Source: Pseudomonas putida (GTDB lineage: Bacteria > Pseudomonadota > Gammaproteobacteria > Pseudomonadales > Pseudomonadaceae). Taken from it: DNA of 64,000 nucleotides. The stretch lies in the NCBI RefSeq assembly GCF_028682395.1, contig NZ_JANHLC010000003.1, positions 124,001 to 188,000 of the forward strand. The letters are read 5' to 3'. Positions 23,129 through 32,900 of the stretch are shown here, piece after piece. The first letter of the stretch is position 1. Every line of letters starts with the position of its first letter. Made by a program: the position numbers and the translations under genes. Below the pieces are notes generated by a model. It saw only the letters and a program-made list of their open reading frames with translations. It did no database searches and was not told the DNA's origin.

Positions 23129-23707
23129 TTACTTCACTTGCACACCTTCAAACGAAACATTCAGGTCCAGGGTCTGGGAGGATGGACCTGGGCCCTTGAT
23201 GCCGAAATCGTTCAGTTGCAGCGTGGTGGTGCCATTGAAGCCGGCGCGCTGGCCACCCCATGGATCCTTGCCTTCGCCATTGAAGGTCGCCTTGAACACG
23301 ACTGGCTTGGTCACGCCGTGCAGCGTCAGGTCGCCGGTCACATCAGCGGTTTTCTCGCCGGTGGATTTGACCGCGGTGGAAACGAAGGTCGCTTTTGGAT
23401 ACTTCTTCACATCCAGGAAGTCGGCGCTGGCAATGTGCTTGTCACGTTCGGCGTGGTTGGAGAACAAGCTGGCGGTGTTCAGCTCAACGTTGATCTTGCT
23501 GTCTTCAGGCTTCTTGGCATCAAAGCTGAAAGCACCGTCCCAATCCTTGAATGTGCCGTAGATGAAGCTGTAGCCCAGGTGGCTGATCTTCCACTCGACG
23601 AAAGCGTGCTGGCCTTCCTTGTCGATCTTGTAGTCCGCGGCCATCGCCTGACCGGCCGACAACAGAGCGGTACCGATAGCCAGAGCGGCGAGAGTCTTTT
23701 TCAACAT
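23129..23707 (-). CDS. YceI-family periplasmic protein
   Basis: This 192-residue exported protein of the YceI lipocalin-like family has a signal peptide ending GQAMA-AD, then [37 protein letters not shown] and the closing [11 protein letters not shown]. YceI proteins bind isoprenoid lipids in a beta-barrel. From memory, the P. aeruginosa gene in the same context (PA0423) has been described as a secreted small protease, PASP. I use the ATG at 23707, where the signal peptide begins. It follows a cytochrome b561 gene by 32 bp, a common pairing. Confidence 0.93.
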   Translation of the reverse strand: MLKKTLAALAIGTALLSAGQAMAADYKIDKEGQHAFVEWKISHLGYSFIYGTFKDWDGAFSFDAKKPEDSKINVELNTASLFSNHAERDKHIASADFLDVKKYPKATFVSTAVKSTGEKTADVTGDLTLHGVTKPVVFKATFNGEGKDPWGGQRAGFNGTTTLQLNDFGIKGPGPSSQTLDLNVSFEGVQVK

Positions 23708-23739
23708 GTGTTCTATTCCTTTTGAGTTGAGGGAGAGCA

Positions 23740-24291
23740 TCAGGCTTTGCGACCCAGCATACGGAGCAAAGTCGCATCACGGTCGATAAAGTGGTGTTTC
23801 AACGCTGCCAGGCCATGCACACCGGCAAAGATCACCAATGCCCAGGCCAGATAAAAATGTACTTCGCCTGCAATATCCGCCTGGTCGGGAAGACCGGAGA
23901 TCAGCGCCGGCACTTCAAACAGATTGAATACTGGGATCCCCGCCCCATCAGCAGTGGAGATCAGGTAACCGGAAAACATCAGGACAAACAGACCGATATA
24001 CAGGAAGGCGTGACCGAACTTCGCGCCCAGGCGGGTCAGTTGCCCATGATTGGCCGGGGCCGGCGGTGGCGGGCTGATAAAGCGCCAGAGCAGGCGCAAT
24101 AGCATGACGGCAAACAACGTCAGGCCAATGCTCTTGTGCAGGTCGGGAGCATCCTTGCGCCAGGCGCTGTAGTAGTCGAGCCCAACCATCCACAAACCCA
24201 GCGCGAACAAACCAAACACCGCCAACGCGACACCCCAGTGCAGGACAATGCTGACCAGGCCATAGCGAGAAGAAGAGTTTCGAAGCTGCAT
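23740..24291 (-). CDS. Cytochrome b561
   Basis: This is a 183-residue inner-membrane diheme cytochrome with four membrane helices. Likely heme-ligand histidines are in [26 protein letters not shown] and [18 protein letters not shown]. Members move electrons between quinol and oxygen species or redox partners. AGGATG precedes ATG 24291. The yceI gene follows 32 bp later in the same direction, so both form an operon. Confidence 0.93.
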   Translation of the reverse strand: MQLRNSSSRYGLVSIVLHWGVALAVFGLFALGLWMVGLDYYSAWRKDAPDLHKSIGLTLFAVMLLRLLWRFISPPPPAPANHGQLTRLGAKFGHAFLYIGLFVLMFSGYLISTADGAGIPVFNLFEVPALISGLPDQADIAGEVHFYLAWALVIFAGVHGLAALKHHFIDRDATLLRMLGRKA

Positions 24292-24564
24292 GAAAAAACA
24301 TCCTGTGAGAACTGGAGCCAGACTATCTCGTTACCTATCGAATAAAAGCGAAAAAATTCGCTTTGAAATATCGAGAAATACGATCAATAGTCTGAAACGA
24401 ACGGGTTAAGAAAATATTAACAGGCGTATTGTGCAACGCGCTGCACACGGCTTCGAGATCAGCCCACGAGCGGCCATCGACTGAGGATGGTACTCCCAGA
24501 ACGGGGGCATGTGCCCCGGGGAGGACCCTAGCGGGCGCGGCACAAAGCCGCGCCCTGGAGGGAG
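24292..24564. other. Intergenic region between amine oxidase and cytochrome b561 genes
   Basis: About 270 bp. The right part is AT-rich and should hold the b561-yceI promoter. The left part holds a GGGGCA/TGCCCC mini-palindrome (24514-24527) and the oxidase terminator. I see no gene. Confidence 0.5.
24533..24555 (-). terminator. Hairpin after the amine oxidase gene
   Basis: GGGCGCGGC and GCCGCGCCC form a 9-bp GC-only stem around a 5-nt loop, 9 bp after the stop codon. There is no clear T-run. Confidence 0.65.
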
Positions 24565-26328
24565 TTACTGCGCCTTGGCAGCGGGCGCTTTGGCCGGCTC
24601 GGCCTTCTTGACCGGTGCTTTCTTCGCCGGAGCGGGCTTGGCCGGAACCTTTTTCGCAGCCTCGGCCTTGGTCTTGGCGACCGGCTTCTTCACCGCAGCC
24701 GCTGGCTTGACCGGCGCTTTCTTGACCGGCTCGGCCTTCACCGGCGCCGCCACTGGCGCCACAGGAGCAACCGGCGCTACGACCGGGGCCACCGGGGCTG
24801 GAGCAGGAGCCGCAGGGGCTGGAGCAGGCGCGACGGCCTTGTCCGAACCACCGAACAAACGCGAGAAGAACCCGGGCTTATCCGCTTTCGCCGCGCCTGC
24901 TGCGGCCGCCGCGCCAGCGGCTACCGGCACAGCCTTGGCGGGATCGAAGGACTTGCCCGCCGCCAGATCCTGGACCTGGCTGGCTGCACGCTGCCCAGTG
25001 CGCAGTGCGCCTTCCAGGGTCCCCGGATACAGGGCGTCGGTATGCTCGCCAGCAAAGGCCACGCGCTGCACCGGACGCTCCCACAAACGCCAGAACTTGC
25101 TGATCTGTCCTGGACCGAATGCCAGGTAAGCCCCGCCGGTCGAAGGGTCAGTGCTGTAGCGGCGGATCTCGTAGCCGGTAAAGGCACCACGCGCCTGTGG
25201 ATAAAAGGCGTGCATGCGAATCAGCACCTGATCAACCATCTGCTTGTCGCCAAAGCTTTGCAACAGGCGCGCATTGTCACCCGACAGGTTGACCACCACA
25301 TTGGCGCCCCCCTTGAGCGCCGGCTCGATCCACATCATGCCCAGGCCGGTATTGCTGTAGATCTCGCCCGACATTCGCGCCCGGCTTTCCCAGACCGGGG
25401 TCTTGAACTTCAGCATCAACTGGTCGCGCCAGCCGTAGTTAGTGTTCTTGATGGCCGCCAGGTGCTGGGCATCAAGTGCGGGGGTGAACTGGATCTTGTT
25501 CAGCGCCCGCAGCGGCACAGCCAGTACGACGTAGTTGGCCTGATAACCCACGGCGCCGACCTTGACGGTCACGCTGTCTTTGTCCTGGATAATCGCCGAC
25601 ACCGGCGAGCCGGTCTTGATGACTTTCAGTTGCTTGACGAACGCCTGGGCCAATACCGGGCTACCGCCCAGCAGGCGCGCAGCGCGCTGGTCGCGGTCCG
25701 AGATATTGCGATACACCCGACTCTGCTGTGCGAAGTAGAGCAGTGACAGACGCGAAGGCTCGTCGTACCGGGTACGAATCTGCTGACTGATCAACTGGCG
25801 TGCAGTGGGCGGCAATTGCAGCTTGTCCAGCCAGTTGGAGACGTTGATCTGGTCCAGTGCGAACAGCGTGCTGGTCGCCGCCGGATTCAGCGGGTCATCG
25901 ATAGACGCCGCCAGATCGTCCAGGGTCTTCTCATAACGCTTGAGCGCTTCGGCCGTAGCCGGTTGTTTGGTCGCCAGGTCGGCGGCACTGAAATACTCGC
26001 CATCGATCAGGTAACCCGGGCTGCGAACAAACTCGGGCGCCGGCGAGACGCCCAGCTTGAACGTGTTGATATAGTGATTGAGCACCGGTTGGGTCTTGCC
26101 ATTGCCGATCCACTCACTGGTCGCCAGCCCCGAACGGCCGCCCAGGCTTGGCTTGGCCTCCAGCAGGGTGACCTGCCAGCCTTTGGTCTGCAGCTCATAG
26201 GCTGCCGTCAGTCCGGAAAGCCCGCCCCCGATGACGATTGCCGTCGGTTGTTTGTCCTGCCCCAGCGCCGCAACGCTGAACAGCCCCATCACCATCAGCG
26301 CACAGGCGCGCAGCCAACCAGCAGACAT
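24565..26328 (-). CDS. Exported FAD-dependent amine oxidase with Ala/Pro/Lys-rich tail
   Basis: This 587-residue protein has a signal peptide (ACALMVMGLFSVAALGQ), the dinucleotide fold VIGGGLSGLTAAYEL with the acidic LLEAKPSLGGRSG, and the C-terminal FAD motif VAFAGEHTDALYPGTLEGAL. This is the flavin amine oxidase (MAO/phytoene desaturase) plan. Residues from about 458 to the end form a 130-residue low-complexity tail, first Ala/Pro/Val repeats (APAPAP, APVAPV), then Lys/Ala/Pro repeats like histone H1, which is not part of the enzyme fold. The substrate is unknown. It is divergent from bioA. Confidence 0.9.
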   Translation of the reverse strand: MSAGWLRACALMVMGLFSVAALGQDKQPTAIVIGGGLSGLTAAYELQTKGWQVTLLEAKPSLGGRSGLATSEWIGNGKTQPVLNHYINTFKLGVSPAPEFVRSPGYLIDGEYFSAADLATKQPATAEALKRYEKTLDDLAASIDDPLNPAATSTLFALDQINVSNWLDKLQLPPTARQLISQQIRTRYDEPSRLSLLYFAQQSRVYRNISDRDQRAARLLGGSPVLAQAFVKQLKVIKTGSPVSAIIQDKDSVTVKVGAVGYQANYVVLAVPLRALNKIQFTPALDAQHLAAIKNTNYGWRDQLMLKFKTPVWESRARMSGEIYSNTGLGMMWIEPALKGGANVVVNLSGDNARLLQSFGDKQMVDQVLIRMHAFYPQARGAFTGYEIRRYSTDPSTGGAYLAFGPGQISKFWRLWERPVQRVAFAGEHTDALYPGTLEGALRTGQRAASQVQDLAAGKSFDPAKAVPVAAGAAAAAGAAKADKPGFFSRLFGGSDKAVAPAPAPAAPAPAPVAPVVAPVAPVAPVAAPVKAEPVKKAPVKPAAAVKKPVAKTKAEAAKKVPAKPAPAKKAPVKKAEPAKAPAAKAQ

Positions 26329-26549
26329 TCAGCGAACTCCGAATTGAAGCGAGGAAGTTTCGGATTTTAGAGCCCGAATACTCAAAGAATCGCGAAGGAT
26401 ACGCCAGCCCACAGAGCCCTGCCAGCGGCGCCCATCGGCCAATTGAATGTAGCCTAAATCACACAATGGGTTGTGGCAGACGAGGGCATTGCATAGGCTT
26501 GCGCGATTGTTTGCCCGCGCCCGGCGCGAACGGCCACCAGGAGAGCGAA

Positions 26550-27956
26550 ATGGGCCTGAATGACCAGTGGATGCAACGCGATCTCGCGGTGCTGTGGCAC
26601 CCCTGCACCCAGATGAAAGACCACGAGCAACTGCCCCTGATCCCGATCAAGCGCGGCGAAGGCGTCTGGCTGGAGGACTTCGAGGGCAAACGCTATCTCG
26701 ATGCCGTCAGTTCCTGGTGGGTCAATGTCTTTGGCCACGCCAACCCGCGGATCAACCAGCGCATCAAGGATCAGGTCGACCAGCTCGAGCACGTGATCCT
26801 TGCCGGCTTCAGCCATCAACCGGTCATCGAGCTGTCCGAACGCCTGGTCAAGCTCACCCCCGAGGGGCTGACTCGATGCTTCTACGCCGATAACGGATCG
26901 TCTTGCATCGAAGTCGCGCTGAAAATGAGCTTTCACTACTGGCTCAACCGTGGCCAGCCAAACAAGAAGCGCTTTGTCACCCTGACCAACAGCTATCACG
27001 GCGAAACCATGGCCGCGATGTCGGTTGGCGATGTGCCCTTGTTTACCGAGACCTACAAGGCGCTGCTGCTCGACACCATCAAGGTACCGAGCCCGGACTG
27101 CTACCTGCGCCCCGACGGCATGAGCTGGGAAGAACACTCGCGCATGATGTTCGCGGCGATGGAACAGACCCTAGCCGAGCACCATGCCACGGTCGCTGCG
27201 GTGATTGTCGAGCCACTGATCCAGGGTGCCGGCGGCATGCGCATGTACCACCCGGTCTACCTCAAGTTGCTGCGCGAAGCCTGCGACCGCTATGGCGTCC
27301 ACCTGATCCACGATGAAATTGCCGTGGGTTTTGGCCGCACCGGCACGATGTTCGCCTGCGAGCAGGCCGGCATCCGCCCGGACTTCCTCTGCCTATCGAA
27401 GGCACTGACCGGCGGCTATCTGCCATTGGCCGCCTGCGTGACCACCGAGGATGTCTACAGCGCGTTCTACGATGATTACCCCACACTGCGCGCGTTCCTG
27501 CACTCGCACAGCTACACCGGCAATCCCCTGGCCTGCGCCGCAGCCCTGGCGACGCTGGATATCTTCGAGCAGGACCGGGTCATTGAAAACAACCAGGCAC
27601 TGGCTCAGCGCATGGCCAGCTCCACGGCCCATCTGGTGGATCACCCCCACGTTGCGGAAGTCCGCCAGACCGGCATGGTCTTGGCCATTGAAATGGTCCA
27701 GGACAAGGCCAGCAAGACCGCCTATCCCTGGCAGGAGCGCCGCGGACTGAAGGTTTTCCAGCACGCTCTGGAACGCGGCGCGCTGCTGCGGCCGCTGGGT
27801 AGCGTGGTGTATTTCCTGCCACCGTATGTGATTACCCCGGAGCAGATCGACTTTCTCGCCGAGGTCGCCAGCGAGGGGATTGATATCGCCACGCGCGACT
27901 CGATCAGCGTGGCCGTACCCGCGAATTTCCATCCGGACTTCCGCGATCCCGGCTAG
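26550..27956 (+). CDS. bioA: Adenosylmethionine-8-amino-7-oxononanoate aminotransferase
   Basis: This 468-residue PLP enzyme makes 7,8-diaminopelargonate for biotin synthesis and unusually takes its amino group from SAM. It shows VLWHPCTQMKDH at the N-terminus, VSSWWVNVFGHANP, the glycine loop DNGSSCIEVALKM, YHGETMAAMSVGD, HDEIAVGFGRTGT and the PLP lysine in LSKALTGGYLPLA. CAGGAGA precedes ATG 26550. No other bio genes are near; in Pseudomonas bioA is usually apart from bioBFHCD. rsmE follows after a REP doublet. Confidence 0.96.
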   Translation: MGLNDQWMQRDLAVLWHPCTQMKDHEQLPLIPIKRGEGVWLEDFEGKRYLDAVSSWWVNVFGHANPRINQRIKDQVDQLEHVILAGFSHQPVIELSERLVKLTPEGLTRCFYADNGSSCIEVALKMSFHYWLNRGQPNKKRFVTLTNSYHGETMAAMSVGDVPLFTETYKALLLDTIKVPSPDCYLRPDGMSWEEHSRMMFAAMEQTLAEHHATVAAVIVEPLIQGAGGMRMYHPVYLKLLREACDRYGVHLIHDEIAVGFGRTGTMFACEQAGIRPDFLCLSKALTGGYLPLAACVTTEDVYSAFYDDYPTLRAFLHSHSYTGNPLACAAALATLDIFEQDRVIENNQALAQRMASSTAHLVDHPHVAEVRQTGMVLAIEMVQDKASKTAYPWQERRGLKVFQHALERGALLRPLGSVVYFLPPYVITPEQIDFLAEVASEGIDIATRDSISVAVPANFHPDFRDPG

Positions 27957-27974
27957 GGTTTCCAGGACCTCTCC

Positions 27975-28030
27975 CTGTAGGAGCGAGCATGCTCGCGAGC
28001 CTTTGGCTACCCGCAAGCGGGCTCCTACAG
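27975..28030. repeat. REP doublet (REPIN)
   Basis: CTGTAGGAGC and GCTCCTACAG bound a 56-bp element whose left half carries GAGCGAGCATGCTCGCGAGC and right half CCGCAAGCGGG. The pair is inverted and lies between bioA and rsmE. Confidence 0.88.
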
Positions 28031-28085
28031 ATACAGATCGATATTCAGCCTCATTACGACCGGCCATTTTTTCAGAGACACCCCC

Positions 28086-28805
28086 ATGCGACTGTCCCGC
28101 TTCTTTATCGATACACCCCTGAGCCTTGGCCAGCACGAGCTGCCGGAAGCCCAAGCGCATTACATCGGCCGCGTCCTGCGCATGGCCGAGGGCGATGCCC
28201 TACAGGTTTTTGATGGCTCCGGTCAGGAATTTCTCGGCAAGGTGCTGGAAGTCGGCAAGAAACGCGTGCGCATCGAACTCGACGAAACCTTTGCCGGGCA
28301 AGCCGACTCAAGCCTGCACGTCCATCTTGGCCAGGGTCTGTCCCGGGGCGAGCGGATGGACTGGGCGATCCAGAAGGCAACCGAACTGGGCGCCAATGAA
28401 ATCACGCCCATCGTCAGCGAGCGTTGCGAAGTGCGCCTCAAGGATGAACGCGCGGACAAACGCCTCGCCCACTGGCGCCAGATTGCAATCAGCGCCTGCG
28501 AGCAATGCGGTCGCTCCAGCCTGCCGGTGATCCATCCACCGCAACTGCTGAGCGAATGGCTCAAGCAGACCGAAGCCGAGTTGAAACTGGTGTTGCACCC
28601 GGTCGCCGCCCCCCTGGCCAGCCACGCCCACCCTGCTCGCCTGGCCTTTCTGATCGGCCCCGAAGGCGGCCTGACGGACCACGAAGTCGAGCAGGCCAGA
28701 CAGGCCGGCTACCATTCGGCGCGCCTCGGTCCGCGCGTGCTACGCACCGAAACCGCGCCCGTCGTCGCCCTCGCGGTGGCCCAGCAATTGTGGGGCGACT
28801 TCTAG
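28086..28805 (+). CDS. rsmE: 16S rRNA (uracil1498-N3)-methyltransferase
   Basis: This 239-residue SPOUT-family enzyme methylates U1498 of 16S rRNA using SAM. It shows the PUA-like N-terminus (LPEAQAHYIGRVLRM), LGQGLSRGERMDWAIQKATELG, ERCEVRLK, then the knot motif FLIGPEGGLTDHEV and LGPRVLRTETAPVVAL. It ends 8 bp before the opposing hemolysin-III gene. Confidence 0.96.
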   Translation: MRLSRFFIDTPLSLGQHELPEAQAHYIGRVLRMAEGDALQVFDGSGQEFLGKVLEVGKKRVRIELDETFAGQADSSLHVHLGQGLSRGERMDWAIQKATELGANEITPIVSERCEVRLKDERADKRLAHWRQIAISACEQCGRSSLPVIHPPQLLSEWLKQTEAELKLVLHPVAAPLASHAHPARLAFLIGPEGGLTDHEVEQARQAGYHSARLGPRVLRTETAPVVALAVAQQLWGDF

Positions 28806-28813
28806 CGTCTCAC

Positions 28814-29431
28814 CTAGATCACATAGGCCGAAATCGCGACGAAGTGCAGCACGCTGCCGACAATGACGAACAGATGCCAAATCCCGTGGGCATGACGCAG
28901 TCGATGATCCAGGGCGAAAAAGATAATCCCGATGGTGTAGAACGCGCCGCCCGTGGCCAGCCAGATAAAGCCGGTCATGCCCAGGGCGGCGATCAGAGGC
29001 TTGACCGCCACCAGCACGATCCAGCCCATCACCGCATAAATCACGATCGACAGGATCCGCGCCTCCGAGCGCGGTTTGATTTCCTGCAGCATGCCGATCA
29101 GCGCCAGCCCCCAGACAATGCCAAACAACCACCAGCCCCAGGCACCTCGCAGGGTCACCAGGCAGAACGGCGTATAGCTGCCGGCAATCAGCAGGTAGAT
29201 CGACAGGTGATCAAGCTTTTGCATGATCACTTTCGAGCGCCCACGCACGCTGTGGTAAACGGTCGAAATGCTGTACAGCAGCAACAGCGTCAGCCCGTAG
29301 ATCGCCACGCTGACAATCTTCCACGGGCTACCGTCCAGGCTCGCCATCACCAGCAGCCAGACCGCGCCGATACAGGCAAGCACTGCGCCGACCAAGTGGG
29401 TCCAGGCGTTGAATCTTTCCCCGTGATACAT
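28814..29431 (-). CDS. Hemolysin III / PAQR family membrane protein
   Basis: This is a 205-residue protein of seven hydrophobic helices. The PAQR hallmark metal-ligand residues are visible: ERFNAWTHLVGA near the start, SISTVYHSVRGRSKVIMQKLDHLSIYLLIAGSYTPF, and HAHGIWHLFVIVGSVLHF at the end. Despite the name, the bacterial members (YqfA/TrhA) have been linked to membrane fluidity and energy state rather than shown to lyse cells. GAGGT precedes ATG 29431. Confidence 0.9.
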   Translation of the reverse strand: MYHGERFNAWTHLVGAVLACIGAVWLLVMASLDGSPWKIVSVAIYGLTLLLLYSISTVYHSVRGRSKVIMQKLDHLSIYLLIAGSYTPFCLVTLRGAWGWWLFGIVWGLALIGMLQEIKPRSEARILSIVIYAVMGWIVLVAVKPLIAALGMTGFIWLATGGAFYTIGIIFFALDHRLRHAHGIWHLFVIVGSVLHFVAISAYVI

Positions 29432-29475
29432 CGCAACTACCTCGAAAAACCAGGGCAAACCACCCTATACCGCGC

Positions 29476-29931
29476 CTAAAGCAGTCCGGATTCCACCAGT
29501 AGCTGCTCCAGCGCCAACAGGTCCGGGACCTTGGCGACCTGATCCGCGACCTGCACCGCTGCCCGTTCTAGCCGACATAAGGGCACATCGACAAAACTCA
29601 ACTGGCTGTCGAGCTTGCAGGAGCGCGGAATACCCTGAACCAGCAGCGCGATAAACTTCAACTCCGCACGACCGCCCAGGGCATTGAGCACAACGATCCG
29701 TGCACGTTCACCGATCACTGTCTGCCCACCGCAGGCCGCCTCGAAGCTGATCAGCGGCAACTGGCGATCACGCCAGCGGACCTGGCGCAGATACCACGGC
29801 GGCGCATCGCTGCTGGGCTCGCCGCGCTGATAGTCAATCAGCTCCGCCACCGCGACATTGGGCAGCAACAGGTGCCGATCGGCCAGCGGCAGCAGCAGCC
29901 CGGTCAGGCTGACAAGACGATGATCAAACAT
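29476..29931 (-). CDS. chpC: CheW-like coupling protein ChpC
   Basis: This 151-residue CheW-domain protein keeps the core pattern RHLLLPNVAVAELIDY, then VRWRDRQLPLISFE and KFIALLVQGIPRS. In P. aeruginosa ChpC couples input to the ChpA kinase of the twitching chemosensory system. ATG 29931 overlaps the end of chpA by 8 bp, so translation is probably coupled. The methylesterase gene chpB, which lies between chpA and chpC in P. aeruginosa, is absent here. Confidence 0.9.
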   Translation of the reverse strand: MFDHRLVSLTGLLLPLADRHLLLPNVAVAELIDYQRGEPSSDAPPWYLRQVRWRDRQLPLISFEAACGGQTVIGERARIVVLNALGGRAELKFIALLVQGIPRSCKLDSQLSFVDVPLCRLERAAVQVADQVAKVPDLLALEQLLVESGLL

Positions 29932-32900
29932 GGGGTTTGCTCCAGAGCGCGATGCTTTCCAGCAACACTGACTCCTGATAGGGCTTGCCGAGATAGTCGT
30001 TGACGCCAATGGCCATGGCCCGATCGCGGTGTTTCTGCCCTGTGCGGGAGGTGATCATGATGATCGGCAGATGCTTGAGGCGCGGGTCGTTACGGACCTG
30101 GATCGCCACCTCGAAACCGTCCATGCGCGGCATCTCGATATCCAGCAGCATCAGGTCGGGCATATGCTCCTGCAACACCGCAAGGGCATCGACGCCATCC
30201 TTGGCCGTCAGCACATTCATGCCATGGCGTTCGAGCAGGCGGCTGGTGACCTTGCGCACGGTGACCGAGTCGTCCACCACCAGCACCAGCGGTGCCCGCA
30301 CCGACTGGCTCTCGGCGCCAGGCGAGGCCTCGTTGACCGTGAAGGCCTGTGGTCGGATCAGGCGAACATGGGCCAACAGATCGAGAATCAGCACCACCCG
30401 ACCATCACCCAGCAAGGTTGCACCACTCAAGCCCTGTACTGCGGCAAACTGTGGGCCCAGGCTCTTGACCACAATTTCCCGGGTGCCCACCAGGCTGTCG
30501 ACCTGCACCGCCACCCGCTGTTCGTCGCTGTGCAACAGCAACACCGGCAGGGGCTGGCTCTGGCCGAGCAGCTTCGGCCGGCCGACCGTATGCAACAGCT
30601 CGCCGAGGTAGCGCAGATCGTAGGTCTGCCCGCCATAGCAGTAGCGCGGCGGATCCTGCTGGTAGTAGCTGTCCAGCTCGCCGGGGAGCACGCGCACGAT
30701 GCCGTCGACGGTATTGAGCGGTATCGCGTATTGCTCCTCGGCGCACTGCACCATCAGCGCCCGGTTCACCGACACACTGAACGGCAGGCGGATCCGGAAA
30801 TGCACGCCCTGGCCGACCACCGAGTCGATGCTCATGCTGCCACCCAACTGGCGCACTTCTTCATGGACCACGTCCATGCCCACGCCACGCCCGGAAATCT
30901 GGGTGACCTTCTCGGCGGTGGAGAACCCCGGCTGGAGAATGAACTGCAGGACCTCCCGATCTCCCGGCTGCGCCTCGGGATCGAGTAGACCGCGCTGGAT
31001 CGCCTTGCGCCGCACCGCCTCCAGGGAGATACCGGCGCCGTCGTCGCGCAGGTCGAAGACGATATCGCCGCCCTCGTGCTCCAACTCCAGACTGATCCGT
31101 CCCTGCTCCGGCTTGCCGACGGCGCGACGCGCCTCGCCGGTTTCCAGGCCATGGTCAACGGCGTTGCGCAGCATATGTTCAAGCGGCGCAACCATACGTT
31201 CGAGGATATTGCGGTCCAGTTCACTCTCGGCGTTGATGACCTCGAACTCGACGTCCTTGCCCAGCTCGCCCGCGACCTGTCGGACGATGCGCTTGAGCCG
31301 CGGCAGGATGCGCTCGAACGGCACCATGCGCGTACGCATCAGGCCTTCCTGCAAGTCGGTATTGACCCGTGCCTGCTGGAGCAGCAAATGGCTGGCATCC
31401 TGATTGCGCCGGCCCAGGGTTTCCTTCAGGTCGAGCAGGTCGGAGGCGGACTCGAACAACGCCCGGGACAGCTGTTGCAACTGAGAATGGCGGTCCATTT
31501 CCAGCGGATCGAATTCCTCATAGTCCTGGCGTTCGGCTTCCACCTGCTGGCGGCTGAGAATCCGCCCTTGGGTCTCGATATCCAGGCGCCGCAGTTGATC
31601 ACGCATACGCTCGATGGTGGTTTCCATCTCGCCAAGGGCGACCTGGGCATCATTGGCTTGCTGCTCGATACGCCCACGCAAGATCGACGTCTCACCAGCC
31701 AGGTTGACCAGGTCCTCCAGCAGCTCGGCGGGCACCTTGACCATGTCCGCCGCCACACGCTCGGCGTCCATCGCCGGCGCCTCGACGCGGGTCGGGGCCT
31801 CGGCCGGGAGCAACGGTGACGCTGCTTCCTGGCCGGGCGCCTGGATCAACTGGCGAATATTGGCGATCAGATCGCTGGCCGCCGCAATTGGCTGCCCAGC
31901 CCGCACCGCGTCGAGCATCTGGCTCAGGCGATCATGGCTGTCCTGGGATAATTCGAAGAGCTGCGGCCCAGGCTGCAGATGCCCGGCCGACACACCTTCG
32001 TAGAGAAACTCCAGCTCATGGGCCAGGTCGCCGATCGGGGCAATCTCGACCATCCGCGCACCGCCCTTGAGGGTGTGCAAGTCGCGCAGCAGGTTTTCCA
32101 CCTCCTGGCGATTGCGCGGCTCGGCCTGCCAGCGCTGCAAGGCCGCGCCGGAGCTTTCGAGAATATCGACCCCTTCTTCGAGGAAGATATCCAACAGTTC
32201 AGGATCGGCGCTGACCACCTCGTCCACCGCCTTGACGGCAGGTGCCGGCAGATGATTTTCACGCAGGGCCCGGATTCGCGCGACCAGTGAGGTGGTGTCG
32301 GCCAGGGTCTGGCGCTGCTGCAACTGCTCCAGCAACTCGGTCAGTCGATCATGGCTGGCTTGCAGTACGGCCGCCAACTCGGTGCCGTGCCTGAAGCGCC
32401 GTTCGAGCAGGCCGCCATAGAGACTTTCCAACTCATGGGCGAGGTCGCCGACAGCACCGATTCCAGCCATCCGCGCGCCCCCCTTGAGGGTGTGCAAATC
32501 CCGTTGCAGGGATGTCAGGGGCGCTGGGTTGTCCGGCTCATCCAGCCAACGCTGCAAGGCCTGGGCGGCGCTATCGAGAATGTCCACCGCCTCTTCGAGG
32601 AAGATCTCGACGATCTCCTCGTCGACTTCCGCCGGGGCCGAGGCATCCAGCGCCTTGGTCGCCGCACCCAGCTCGGTGACACTGAGGACCTGCGCGCCTT
32701 CACGCGTGACCAGGCCCAGCGCCGACGGATCAAGCGCGCCATCGAGCAGTTGGCGCAAGGCCTTGACCCGCTCGGGCTGGGGACTGATCTCCTGGCCGGC
32801 GGCCAGTTGGTCGAGCATATTGATCAGCGCTTCGTGAGCGCTCTGCACCTCGACGAAAAAACGCTCGCTGACCGCCAGGCTGCTTTCCTCGACAGCCCCG

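Noticed and set aside
24509..25129. A plus-strand frame coding for Gly-Ala-Thr repeats (GATGATGAT)
   Set aside because: It is the reverse of the Ala/Pro/Val/Lys-coding repeats in the amine oxidase tail. The oxidase frame has a signal peptide and FAD motifs, so it is the real one.
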